Positions 1-8,947 of a DNA stretch of 12,500 nt are shown here, one piece after another. Below the pieces are notes generated by a model. It was not told where the DNA came from. It ran no database searches and saw only the letters and a program-made list of their open reading frames with translations. Position 1 is the stretch's first letter. Each line of letters starts with the position of its first letter. The stretch spans positions 18,992,873-19,005,372 of the forward strand of contig CM060326.1 of assembly GCA_030674155.1 (NCBI GenBank), given 5' to 3'. The position numbers and the translations under genes were made by a program. The DNA is from Stramonita haemastoma (taxonomy: Eukaryota > Mollusca > Gastropoda > Neogastropoda > Muricidae).

Positions 1-11
1 CAGACGTTGTA

Positions 12-202
12 TTGTTTGGTAACTGAAGGAGTCACTGTGTAAATCTACAGCCTGAAAAGTTTACTGCTGAAGTGAAAAGGCTTTTAAACTGCAAGTACAA
101 TGTTCTCTTTGGCATTTGATAGTGACCTATGTGCCTGTGTCCTGTCCTTGAAGCGGCATCTGAATGCACTTCCTCCTAGAAGTTCAGGATCAGGACAATG
201 TT
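12..202 (+). repeat. Dispersed repeat A, copy 1
   Basis: This stretch is similar in the same orientation to 3523-3728. Shared words in the same order include TTGTTTG, cACTGTGTAAA, GCcTTTAAAC or GCTTTTAAAC, TTGGCATTT, CCTGTcCTT, GTGAAG or TGAAG, TCTgAATG and GGATCAG followed by TGTT. The copies have diverged by substitutions and small indels. No tRNA-like promoter box or terminal structure is visible, so the class of element is unknown. In both loci a polypyrimidine or microsatellite stretch follows, and repeat B lies further downstream. Confidence 0.75.
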
Positions 203-289
203 TTTTATTTTTCCTTTATTTCGGTTTTTATATTTAGTATTTTTAATCACTCTTGTTAATGTTTCTCTGCTTCAGGATATAAACTCTCA

Positions 290-349
290 GTGTGTTTGTG
301 TGTGTGTGTGTGGGGGGGGGGGGCGTGTGTGAGTGTGTGTGTGTGTGTG

Positions 350-411
<62 letters not shown>
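290..411. repeat. Compound microsatellite (GT)n-G12-(GT)n-(GA)n
   Basis: A GT array with interruptions (290-350) contains a run of 12 G at 312-323 and passes directly into a pure GA array at 352-411, about 30 units. Open frames across it encode only Ser/Leu and His/Thr repeats and are artefacts. Confidence 0.97.
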
Positions 412-413
<2 letters not shown>

Positions 414-858
414 ACTGAACACTGAAATGATTTAATTGCACATCGGCCTTGGGCCACAATACAATATAGAAAAGAAAATAGGAAAAATATCTGACATAAT
501 AGCACCTATCTGTATTCTACAATCACTGGACATCTTAAGCTTATGTACATTTCATACCTACTACAGTTCAAGTCTTCAGGACAGTTGTCTAACCACATTT
601 TACATTTCACTTTTACTGTAATGATCAGAATCAGAGACATTAGTATAAGAGGGGCAGATAAGGAAAAAAAGGAAAAACAATCATGCTGTAGCACACTTTC
701 TTGATAATACGCGATATAGATAAAGGTGAATATGTTTAGACAGATGTACATCACAGGATTACCTGATAGAGTACTTTTTCCGCCTGTTGATTGCATGAAA
801 CACAAATTTAGATAAATTATATCTGTGGTCAGGATCAGAGGCTCTGAGTAACAAGTGC
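412..858. other. Unique-looking AT-rich stretch without a gene
   Basis: This is ordinary AT-rich sequence between two microsatellites. Short frames exist on both strands but none resembles a known protein, and stops are frequent. No RNA gene or repeat copy is seen here. Confidence 0.5.
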
Positions 859-933
859 AGAGAGAGTAGAGAGAGAGAGTGAGTGAGCGAATGAGTGAGT
901 GAGAGATTGTGTGTGTGTGTCTGTGTGTGTGTG
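859..933. repeat. Imperfect GA/GAGT/GT microsatellite
   Basis: The tract moves from GA units through GAGT units with point changes to GT units (910-933). The step-wise change of unit suggests an old, mutated array. Confidence 0.9.
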
Positions 934-1639
934 CTTCCAAGGCTGGATTTGCGTCATCGGGAAGTTATGCATTTTGTTGAAAAATACACATTTGAGTAAG
1001 AATCGAACGTCTTTTTTCCCCCCATGGTCACATCTTTGTGAAACATGTATATCCTTGATGAAATGGTCAGTCTCTCTGTTTTGTTTGGGTTGCCTGTTTA
1101 ATTGCCCGTGTGTCTGTTTTTCATGATAGAGCTCTGTTTGCTGTTTCTGATGTGGTGTCTCTATGATCCATTGTCCTTTAAAGTTTGTAGGTTTTTTAGG
1201 GGGTGGGGTAGGTTTCCTATCTGCTTTTTCTTCTTATCTGTGATTTATAATAATTTGCTTCATGTGTACCCGTTGATCCAGCTTTAACTTTATTTTCCCT
1301 TTTTTGGCACCTTTTCCCCACACTGTTAGTTTGTCATATTGTGTATTCAATACCTATTCTTCATCTCAAATCGTCCTCACACTGCATTCCAGTTACCAAA
1401 GCGTTTTATCTCTCCTTCTCATGTCTGACTCTTGTTCTGAAAAATTCCAGTTATTCTTTCTCTTTTGTTCACACATCTACTCATTTTTTTTCAATTTGAT
1501 CCTACCCTCTCAGTGTATCTTTAAGTAGACTGAAGGCTTGACAGGCATGCTATTGTTTACTTTGTTCGCAAAAAAAACCGAAATCATTTCCTCTGTCTAT
1601 GTGAGAGCAGCCTAGGAAACTTTAACACACACACAAAAT
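934..1639. other. Pyrimidine-rich stretch without a gene
   Basis: The plus strand is rich in T and C with long T runs. Frames across it give hydrophobic Phe/Leu/Ser/Cys peptides, as expected from composition alone. It lies between repeats A and B and has faint, low-complexity resemblance to 4091-4660, the matching interval of the second A-B pair. No gene is supported. Confidence 0.5.
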
Positions 1640-1912
1640 ATCAGATTTCAGCTCAGAGGTGGGCAGTAGACAAGGTAGGTAGTGCTTTCCAATGCTTGTG
1701 GATATATTCTTTTTTTCTCCTCAAATTTTCTTGGAGCAGCTTGAAGTGTTTGTTTGACCCAGACCTGCTGAGACTGCCACGTAGGTATGTCAACAGGGGA
1801 GGCTTCAACAAGTGCAGGCGAACATGGGTTAATTGCTCGTGCTGTGTGGTGTGCTGTGCTGTGCTGGCCCCACCTGCCTTTCAGATTCCGGGCATGAATG
1901 GGTTAAAAACAA
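1640..1912 (+). repeat. Dispersed repeat B, copy 1
   Basis: This is the best preserved of three B copies. From 1741 to about 1838 it matches 4761-4860 with only about five differences in some 100 columns. Shared words include GAAGTGTTTGTTTGACCC, GTAGGTATGTCAACAGGGG and CATGGGTTAATTGCTCGTG. The core ends in a short GTGCT pentamer array and a CTGGCCCCACC block. The 5' part starting ATCAGATTTCAGCTCAGA is shared with copy 2 at 4661, but the sequence between it and the core has diverged. No tRNA, 7SL or 5S resemblance was recognised. Confidence 0.9.
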
Positions 1913-1973
1913 CTGAGGTTGTTTTTTTTTTCCCTTTTGTGCAGATTTATTTTTGCTGATGATATGAGAGTTT

Positions 1974-1985
1974 ATGTGTGTGTGT

Positions 1986-2053
<68 letters not shown>

Positions 2054-2074
2054 TCGCGCGCGCGCGTGTGTGTA
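1974..2074. repeat. (TG)n array ending in (CG)6, Z-DNA-prone
   Basis: About 40 TG units, with one A interruption near 1990, are followed by GGT, twelve bases of pure CG alternation at 2055-2066, and more TG. Alternating purine-pyrimidine sequence with CG steps is the classic Z-DNA-forming composition. Formation in the cell is not shown. Confidence 0.95.
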
Positions 2075-2294
2075 GCACTATGTGTTTCGTGTTTTGCGTG
2101 ATTTCGTTTTTAAAATTTGTTTATTAGTTCGTTTTTATTGTTTGTTTTGTGTTGGTTGTTGTTGCCTTTATTATGTTTTTCTTTTTACATTGTTAGGGGT
2201 ATTTGTTCTGGTATGTGGTTGTCCTTTGAGAATTAGTTTAGCAGCTTTATAGGGCATATGAGGCATCAAATTTAATTTGATTGTTGTCATTTGC
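2075..2294. other. T/G-rich stretch without a gene
   Basis: The plus strand is rich in T and G, with many GTTT and GTTG words. It resembles the T/G-rich stretch after repeat B' (4943-5057), but the low complexity makes that resemblance weak. No gene is seen. Confidence 0.45.
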
Positions 2295-2345
<51 letters not shown>

Positions 2346-2346
2346 G
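2295..2346. repeat. (AGAC)13 tetranucleotide microsatellite
   Basis: A nearly perfect AGAC array of about 13 units is followed by AGGAAACAGAG. Confidence 0.97.
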
Positions 2347-3343
<997 letters not shown>

Positions 3344-3373
3344 CCCTACGTACATATAATATCATATATCTAT

Positions 3374-3397
3374 CATATATATATATATATAGAGAGA

Positions 3398-3466
<69 letters not shown>

Positions 3467-3468
3467 GT
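3374..3468. repeat. (AT)n microsatellite with short AG interruption
   Basis: A TA array interrupted by AGAGAG near 3391-3396 and by single changes at 3404 and 3453. It is self-complementary and cruciform-prone. It starts about 35 bp after the CT array, with ATC-rich sequence between. Confidence 0.97.
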
Positions 3469-3522
3469 GTTTTTTATAATCTCACAAATTACAAACATGT
3501 CTCATAACCTGACCCACCAGTG

Positions 3523-3728
3523 TCTTGTTTGATAAGGAATGGTTTCACTGCACTGTGTAAAAAGCAGGGACTGGACTGAACAAGGTTTAATGCCGAAGTT
3601 AACCAGCCTTTAAACAGGGGTGCCACTTTTCCTTGTGGCATTTAACAGGGGCCTGTACTGTGTTCCTCTGTCCTTCCTGTGAAGTGACGTCTCAATGGGC
3701 TTCTCTTTAACAGAGCGGATCAGTGTTG
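3523..3728 (+). repeat. Dispersed repeat A, copy 2
   Basis: This is the direct copy of 12-202, with the same ordered words (CTTGTTTG, CACTGTGTAAA, CCTTTAAAC, TGGCATTT, TGTCCTT, GTGAAG, GGATCAGTGTT). It runs directly into a TTTC array, where copy 1 has a shorter T/C-rich stretch. Element class unknown. Confidence 0.75.
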
Positions 3729-4090
<362 letters not shown>

Positions 4091-4660
4091 TCTCTTATTT
4101 TCTTGCCTTGTTTTTCTGTGTGTATCTTTTCTATAAATTTCCTTTTTGTTTTACTGCTTATCAATTTGGTAATCTGTCAGTTTCTTTGTTTCTCTGTCTG
4201 CGTTTCTGAGTCTTTGTTTATCTCTTTATACTTTCTAGGATACTGACTCCTACTTTCCTTCACTCCATTGCATTTTAGTACAGAATTTTTGGTATCATTA
4301 TTGTTCATTCCCTTCACTTTCCCAGTATGCATCTGAAGTGTCGTCACTAACCCCACTCCTTCCATTTAAATAACTATTTATGTCCGTCTGTTCTTGACGT
4401 TTTTCTTTTTGTTTTTGTGTTTTTGTTTTTTTTTATTAACTGCTTTTGTTTGTTTTTCCCCTTGTAGCTCTCCCATCTATTTGGCTCTTTTACTTGTGTT
4501 TCCTTTCTTTTTCTGTGTCTGCAATATTATTTCCTGCACTATATCATTCTCCAGTAATCTCATCTTTGATCAGTTGTGCCATTATTCCCTTTGTTTACAA
4601 AAAAAGCAACAGCATTTTCATTTTCGTGGAATCAATCTTTGAAACCAAGACACCCACAGC
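4091..4660. other. T-rich stretch without a gene
   Basis: T/C-rich ordinary sequence between A' plus the TTTC array and repeat B'. Open frames give hydrophobic peptides of low complexity with no recognisable family. This interval corresponds in position to 412-1639 of the first A-B pair. Confidence 0.45.
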
Positions 4661-4942
4661 ATCAGATTTCAGCTCAGACAAACAGCAGTAGACATACTAG
4701 CACTTTCTAATAATTGTAGTTAGAATTTTCTTTTCTTTTCTAAAGTTTTCTTTGGGAGGGTTTGAAGTGTTTGTTTGACCCAGACCTGTAGAGACTGCGG
4801 ACGTAGGTATGTCAACAGGGGAGGCTTCAACAAGTGCGGGCGAACATGGGTTAATTGCTCGTGCTGTGTGGTGTGCTGTGCTGTGCTGTGCTGTGCTGGC
4901 CCCACCTTCCTTTCAGACTCTAGGGAGTAAATGAGTTAAAAC
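4661..4942 (+). repeat. Dispersed repeat B, copy 2
   Basis: Direct copy of 1640-1912. The core at 4761-4860 is about 95 percent identical by eye, and its GTGCT pentamer array has two more units than copy 1. The tail CCCCACCTTCCTTTCAGACTC and a downstream GAGTTAAAA also match copy 1 with changes. Confidence 0.9.
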
Positions 4943-5036
4943 ATGGAAGATTTTCAATTTTGTTTCATTGTTGTTTTTGGTTTTTTGTTGTTTTTGTTCA
5001 TGTTTTGTTGTTTTTTTCCTGGGGATATCGTTTGAT

Positions 5037-5146
5037 GTTTGTTGTTGTTGTTGTTGGGATGATGATGATGATGATGATGATGTGATGAGATGATGATGAT
5101 GCTGTGGAGCGACGGGGATGATGACATGATGATGATGATGATGATG
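5037..5146. repeat. (GTT)n followed by (GAT)n trinucleotide array
   Basis: A GTT run (5037-5056) passes into GAT units, which are interrupted by TGTGATGAGA near 5082-5090 and by GCTGTGGAGCGACGGG near 5101-5116. More degenerate GATGAC units follow to about 5176. Confidence 0.95.
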
Positions 5147-5176
5147 TAAAAAACAGTGATGACAACGATGACGATG

Positions 5177-5513
5177 TTGATTCTTTTAATCTGTGTATAG
5201 AAATTTGTTTCTCATTTTGCATGACCTCTTCACCTCTCCTTCCCCCTTTTATCCCTTTGCTTTGTTTTTTTCTTATTTCGTTTATAACCTGGTTGGTGTT
5301 AACATCTTTATTTCTCTGTTGAAACCTCTATCGCGTGTTTGAGATATAAGTGGTTCCAAAAAAGTCATATCTCTTTTCCAGAACTTCGTGAAGTACTCTC
5401 AACAAAAGATTTCATGTCGTGAACTTAAAACGCTGTTTTTGTATTGGCGTTTTTGTTGCCACTGATGTTATTGTTGTTGATTTTGCTTAGTGCTGTTGTT
5501 GCTATTGTTTGCA
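5177..5513. other. Stretch without a gene
   Basis: Ordinary T-rich sequence with no repeat copy, RNA gene or supported coding frame recognised. Confidence 0.45.
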
Positions 5514-5551
5514 CATACACACACCTATATACACCACACACGCTCATACAC

Positions 5552-5599
<48 letters not shown>

Positions 5600-5752
5600 C
5601 ACCACACGCACGCACGCACGCCCACGCATACATACACATACATACATACATATCATACATACATAACATACATTCATACATTCATACATACATACATACA
5701 TACATACATACATACATACATACATACATACATACATACATACATTCATACA
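5514..5752. repeat. Compound (CA)n, (CGCA)n and (CATA)n microsatellite
   Basis: Degenerate CA (5514-5560), a pure CA block (about 5563-5597), CGCACGCACGC units near 5606-5620, then CATA/CATT units to 5752. Frames through it (His/Thr/Tyr/Ile or Cys/Val/Met repeats) are artefacts. Confidence 0.97.
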
Positions 5753-6139
5753 TTGTTTGTCCGTCGTGTTCGACAGTGACCTCCAAAACAGCAGAGTAGG
5801 CAACTGCTGTTTCGGACACAGGGCAGAAATTTGATTATAGTAGAGATGCCTTGCCCACAGTACATCCCCACTCTCTCGGCCAAGTGGGATACGGGCAGTC
5901 AGCATACCTACCTACATGCACATAATTATACAGACAGACAGAGAGACAGACAGAAGACGCAGACAGACAAGGGGAGGTAATTGTGACCTCTTAAAGAGCA
6001 GTGTTGTCGGAGGGAGGAAAACGCACTGGCACTGTAAAGGGCTTAAAAGGTGTGCTGTGCTGTTTAATTGATATTTTAGCCTTTGTGTGTGCATCGCGGG
6101 GCTAAATTTTAACAGCTTGTTTAGGAGTACAAATCTTAT
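5753..6139. other. Complex stretch with small inverted repeats, no gene
   Basis: This non-microsatellite island carries a perfect 9-bp inverted repeat (AAACAGCAG at 5786-5794 and CTGCTGTTT at 5804-5812, 9-base spacer) and a shorter one (GAGGT at 5974-5978 and ACCTC at 5986-5990). A short AGAC-type tract lies at about 5930-5969. It could be part of an unrecognised repeat element. No tRNA boxes were found. Confidence 0.5.
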
Positions 6140-6149
6140 TTCACACCCA

Positions 6150-6650
6150 GTCTTCTTTTTCTTTCTTTCTTTCTGTCTTTCTTTTCTTTCTTTCTGTCTA
6201 TTTTTTTTTTTCTTTTTTCTTTCTTTCTTTTGTTCTTTCTCTCTTTCTTCTGTTCTTTCTTTTGTTCTTTCTTTCTGTCTTCTCTGTATGTCCTTTCTTT
6301 CTTTCTTTCTTTCTCTCTTTCTATCTTTTTTTCTTTCTTTCTTTCTCTCTTCATTCTTTTTTTCTTTCTTTTCTTTCTTTTTTTTCTTTTTTGACTCGTC
6401 GGGATTCTCTTTTTTCTGTCTTCACTTTCTATCTGTCCATCTGTGTCTCTATGTCCCAATCTTTTTTCCTTTCTCTTCTTTCTTCTTTAATTATTTCTTT
6501 TTTCTTTCTTGCATGCTTTCTTGCTATTTCTTTCTTCTTCCTTTCATCCTTCCTTTCTTCCTTTTTTCTTTCTTTTTTTCAGTCCTTCCTTTCTTTTTTC
6601 TTTCTTTCTTTTTTTTCTTTCTTTCTCCATCTTCTCTGCTTTTTCTGCCC
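6150..6650. repeat. Degenerate TTTC/TTC polypyrimidine tract
   Basis: About 500 bp of T/C-only or nearly T/C-only sequence in degraded TTTC units, with G or A interruptions every 10-40 bases. It is an older relative in type of the 3729-4090 array. Long Phe/Leu/Ser frames here are not genes. Confidence 0.9.
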
Positions 6651-6780
6651 TTTCTTCGCTTCCAAAGATAAGAAGAACTGCACACAATCTAGCCCACACA
6701 CAATACCAAAAGCCATAGACAACACACACACACACACAAAACCCCCATACCACACAAAAACTTAATTTTTCTCCACGCCT

Positions 6781-7012
6781 TAACTCATTCTGTCCCCCAC
6801 TTTTCAAAAAGTACAGCACAGCAGCACAACGATCAATTAACCCATGTAGTCTTCCTTGTCCCGCCAGCCAAACCCTCTCCCCATTGACAAGTCTATGTTG
6901 CAGTCTCAACAGGCCCTAGTTGAACAAACACTTCAAACCACCTAAAGAAAAATAAAAGAAGTAAAATCCACCCCTCCACCTCAACCCCCAGCAATCATGG
7001 AAAAGCATTGAC
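6781..7012 (-). repeat. Dispersed repeat B, copy 3 (inverted, diverged)
   Basis: Read on the minus strand it contains GGTTTGAAGTGTTTGTT, CCTGttGAGACTGCaaC, GTCAA..GGGGAG, ACATGGGTTAATTG and a TGTGCTG pair, in the same order as copies 1 and 2. The minus-strand TGCTTTTCCATG near 7000 matches the GTGCTTTCCAATG of copy 1. It has many more substitutions and indels than the other two and looks older. Confidence 0.8.
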
Positions 7013-7181
7013 ATGCTTTCAGCGTATGCCTCAGTGGAAACCAGAGGCTGTGTCTGTTTGCTTTGGGAAGCTGATTCAACAGACATGTAAATGGTTGCTG
7101 CGTCTTTGCCAGCGCAGAGAAGAATAACTTAACACAACTGCTGGGAGATCGGATTACTAAGGATCAGAGCTATGTAGGCAC

Positions 7182-7207
7182 GGGGGGGTGGGGTGGGTGG
7201 GGGGGGG
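7182..7207 (+). other. G-quadruplex motif with single-T loops
   Basis: G7-T-G4-T-G3-T-G9. Four or more G-runs separated by single T residues fit the most stable class of parallel G-quadruplex motifs. The neighbours on both sides are ordinary sequence, followed by a GA array at 7274. Confidence 0.85.
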
Positions 7208-7271
7208 TGAGCGCTGCTGCTCGTGAGGGAGAAAATATTTGTCAGGAAACAAGGGCTGGGGGACAGGGGGT

Positions 7272-7273
<2 letters not shown>

Positions 7274-7365
<92 letters not shown>

Positions 7366-7371
7366 AGAGAT
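7274..7371. repeat. (GA)n microsatellite
   Basis: About 48 GA units with one phase slip (GAGGAG near 7347). It lies about 50 bp from the 3' end of the first tRNA/5S-like SINE. Confidence 0.98.
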
Positions 7372-7421
7372 AAATCAAGGTGAGCTGGAGGAGGAGTTAA
7401 TGGCAGAAGGTAAAGACTGTA

Positions 7422-7711
7422 CAAGGTAAAGGTGTCCCATAACCTATGTGGTCAGTAGGGGAGCGAGGCATCAGAGACCTCAGCTTCTCTGGGGGCAGCA
7501 TATTGAGGGCCGCGCCCATCTCCTCTCCCTCGCTCCTTTACCTTCCCTGACCCTAAAGAGGGCAGGTACCCATTTACAGCTGGGGGGAGGGGGACTGTCT
7601 GAAGCCAAGGCGCAAACAGTCACCCATCCAACTGGTAACCACCTCGATGCTGCTTAACTTTGACTTGGGGAAAGCCAGCGCTCTGACCACTGAGCTATCC
7701 CGTCCCCTCGA
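7422..7711 (-). mobile_element. tRNA/5S-like chimeric SINE, copy 1
   Basis: The minus strand begins GGGACGGGATAGCTCAGTGG. The 11 bases at 7687-7697 fit the Pol III A-box consensus TRGYNNANNGG exactly. About 30 bases on, in place of a tRNA anticodon and T arm, come GTTAAGCAGC (7649-7658 reversed) and TGGATGGGTGAC (7619-7630 reversed), which span 40 bases. These are the hallmark words of the 5S rRNA internal control region. The body and the 3' end (ATGGGACACCTTTACC) match the copy at 8948-9225. This copy has extra G-rich and C-rich insertions and no clear target-site duplication. It does not encode protein, and mobility would depend on LINE enzymes. Confidence 0.85.
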
Positions 7712-7717
7712 TTGTAG

Positions 7718-7790
7718 GGGCGGAATAGCCTAGTGGTTAGAACGTTGTGCTTATGGTCTACTGGGAACAGAGAGCAGGTCGAGTCTCCAA
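7718..7790 (+). mobile_element. tRNA-like SINE head, plus strand
   Basis: GGGGCGGAATAGCCTAGTGG opens the feature, and 7726-7736 fit the A-box consensus TRGYNNANNGG exactly. A B-box-like GGTCGAGTCTCC lies at 7778-7789, one base short of the consensus GGTTCGANNCC, at tRNA-like spacing. The acceptor stem does not close, so it is not a functional tRNA gene. A SINE body probably continues rightward, but its 3' end is not clear before the 7912-8282 insertion. Confidence 0.65.
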
Positions 7791-7900
7791 GTCAAATGCA
7801 AATAAGTCAGGTCTAGTTAAGTGAAGTCAAGGGTTTATTTCAGAACTCATAGGTAGTTAAGGAAATTTGAGAGGAGGTGTCCATTTGAGGAATTTTTTCT

Positions 7901-7911
7901 TCCATGGATTT
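7901..7911. repeat. Left target-site duplication of the 7912-8282 SINE
   Basis: TCCATGGATTT matches TCCGTGGATTT at 8283-8293, 10 of 11 bases, on the other side of the element. Confidence 0.7.
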
Positions 7912-8282
7912 TTTTTCTTCGCCCCTCCGCTAGAGTCTAGAGGTTCACCACTGGTGAGATTTGTGTATGCAACAGTTTTGCCACCATACAGATAGCTGCA
8001 TTCCAACTTCTGGGATCTATGTTGGGTATACTTAGCTTCCGTACACATGGAAACACTGACATGAAAAAACGGACCCTTTAACGTGCATATATTGATCTTC
8101 TGCATGTGTCTATATATACACGAAAGGGAAAAGAAACAAGCAGATCTGCAATTGAAGTTGACCCGGAGATAGTAAATAGTCTCAACCCTTGATTAACCGG
8201 ACGCCGCCGAGATTCAAACTCACGACTTCATGGACCCAGGGAGGAGTTACACGGTCTTAACCACTCGGCTATAGCGTCCGTC
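7912..8282 (-). mobile_element. tRNA-derived SINE with class-II-like head and TSD
   Basis: The minus strand starts CGGACGCTATAGCCGAGTGG. The A box at 8261-8271 fits TRGYNNANNGG exactly, and a B box GTTTGAATC (8211-8219 reversed) has one mismatch. The seven-base ends GGACGCT and GGCGTCC can pair as an acceptor stem, and the A-to-B spacing suits a Ser/Leu-type tRNA ancestor. The body contains CACGTTAAAGG and the 3' domain ACAAATCTCACCAGTGGTGA, ending GGGGCGAAGAAAAAAAA. Flanks TCCATGGATTT (7901-7911) and TCCGTGGATTT (8283-8293) form an 11-bp target-site duplication with one mismatch. It looks like a complete, moderately old insertion of about 371 bp. Confidence 0.85.
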
Positions 8283-8293
8283 TCCGTGGATTT
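8283..8293. repeat. Right target-site duplication of the 7912-8282 SINE
   Basis: TCCGTGGATTT directly abuts the tRNA-like 5' end of the minus-strand SINE and matches the left flank with a single A/G difference. Confidence 0.7.
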
Positions 8294-8752
8294 AACATTG
8301 GGTCTGACACCAGCCCTGAAAATCCTTGGATGACACTATAACCTGATGTCCTGGGTACAAACACATGCAGAACATCTTACACACACCTTGAAACTCTATC
8401 CATAGTAGAGGAAGCAAACTACACAGCCAGTGGGAAGGATGACTCAGCAAACCCAGCATGCACCACTCTACTTGGAGAACGATGGGCTCCATCGTGTTCA
8501 ACTTCTTTATTTCGCTGTCTCTGGAAAAACTCAGTGCAGTGCCAGAACTCCTCAAGAAGTCTAGAGCAGAGTCAGTGAATGTCAGTGGGTACAGGACTGA
8601 CGGTGACAAACAAAAGCTGAATTCACTCTGAATGAAGGGCTGTAAGGTAGCTTACGCGAAACGTCACTTTCGTTAAAGAAAAAAGAATCTGATCAAACTA
8701 TGATGAATAATAAAGGAATCCATTCAGTCAGCTAGCAGCCAGCATCAGCCAA
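8294..8752. other. Unclassified stretch with a hairpin-GAAACGTC motif
   Basis: This is complex, non-microsatellite sequence. A 105-residue minus-strand frame covers 8292-8609 but matches no family I recognise and is probably not a gene. Near the right end, CTGAATGA (8628-8635) is followed by a hairpin, GTAAG (8642-8646) with CTTAC (8651-8655) and loop GTAG, and then GCGAAACGTC (8656-8665). This layout is reminiscent of retroelement termini and, loosely, of hammerhead cores. It may be the remains of a transposable element. Confidence 0.4.
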
Positions 8753-8875
8753 TAGCCATCACATCATCCATCATCCATCCATCCATCCATCATCCATCAT
8801 CCATCCATCATCCATCATCCATCCATCCATCCGTCCATCATCCATCCATCCATCCATCCATCTATCCATCCATTG
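8753..8875. repeat. (CCAT)n/(CAT)n mixed microsatellite
   Basis: CATCCATC units with frequent loss of one C give mixed CAT and CCAT phases. One CCGT variant lies near 8831. Confidence 0.96.
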
Positions 8876-8936
8876 TCCGTCAGTAGTCTATTCGTCTATT
8901 CATTTTTCACCCACCTACCCATCCTTTACTTGCCAA

Positions 8937-8947
8937 AGAAATGAATA
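8937..8947. repeat. Left target-site duplication of the 8948-9225 SINE
   Basis: AGAAATGAATA is repeated exactly at 9226-9236. Confidence 0.85.

Noticed and set aside
2295..2346. CRISPR-like or regularly spaced repeat array
   Set aside because: All periodic arrays in the window are contiguous simple repeats with no unique spacers, and the DNA appears eukaryotic.
6044..6070. Fragment of repeat B (GTGCTGTGCTG next to TTAATTGAT)
   Set aside because: The order of the two words relative to each other does not match either orientation of the B core, so the similarity is probably chance.
6087..6671. 194-residue hydrophobic ORF
   Set aside because: Composition artefact of the degenerate polypyrimidine tract.
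8199..8279. Functional tRNA gene for Ser or Leu
   Set aside because: The D-stem and T-stem have mismatches, the B box is imperfect, and the unit is the head of a longer element with a target-site duplication.
8292..8609. 105-residue minus-strand ORF
   Set aside because: No recognisable reverse transcriptase, transposase or other domain. It lies in sequence likely to be repeat-derived.
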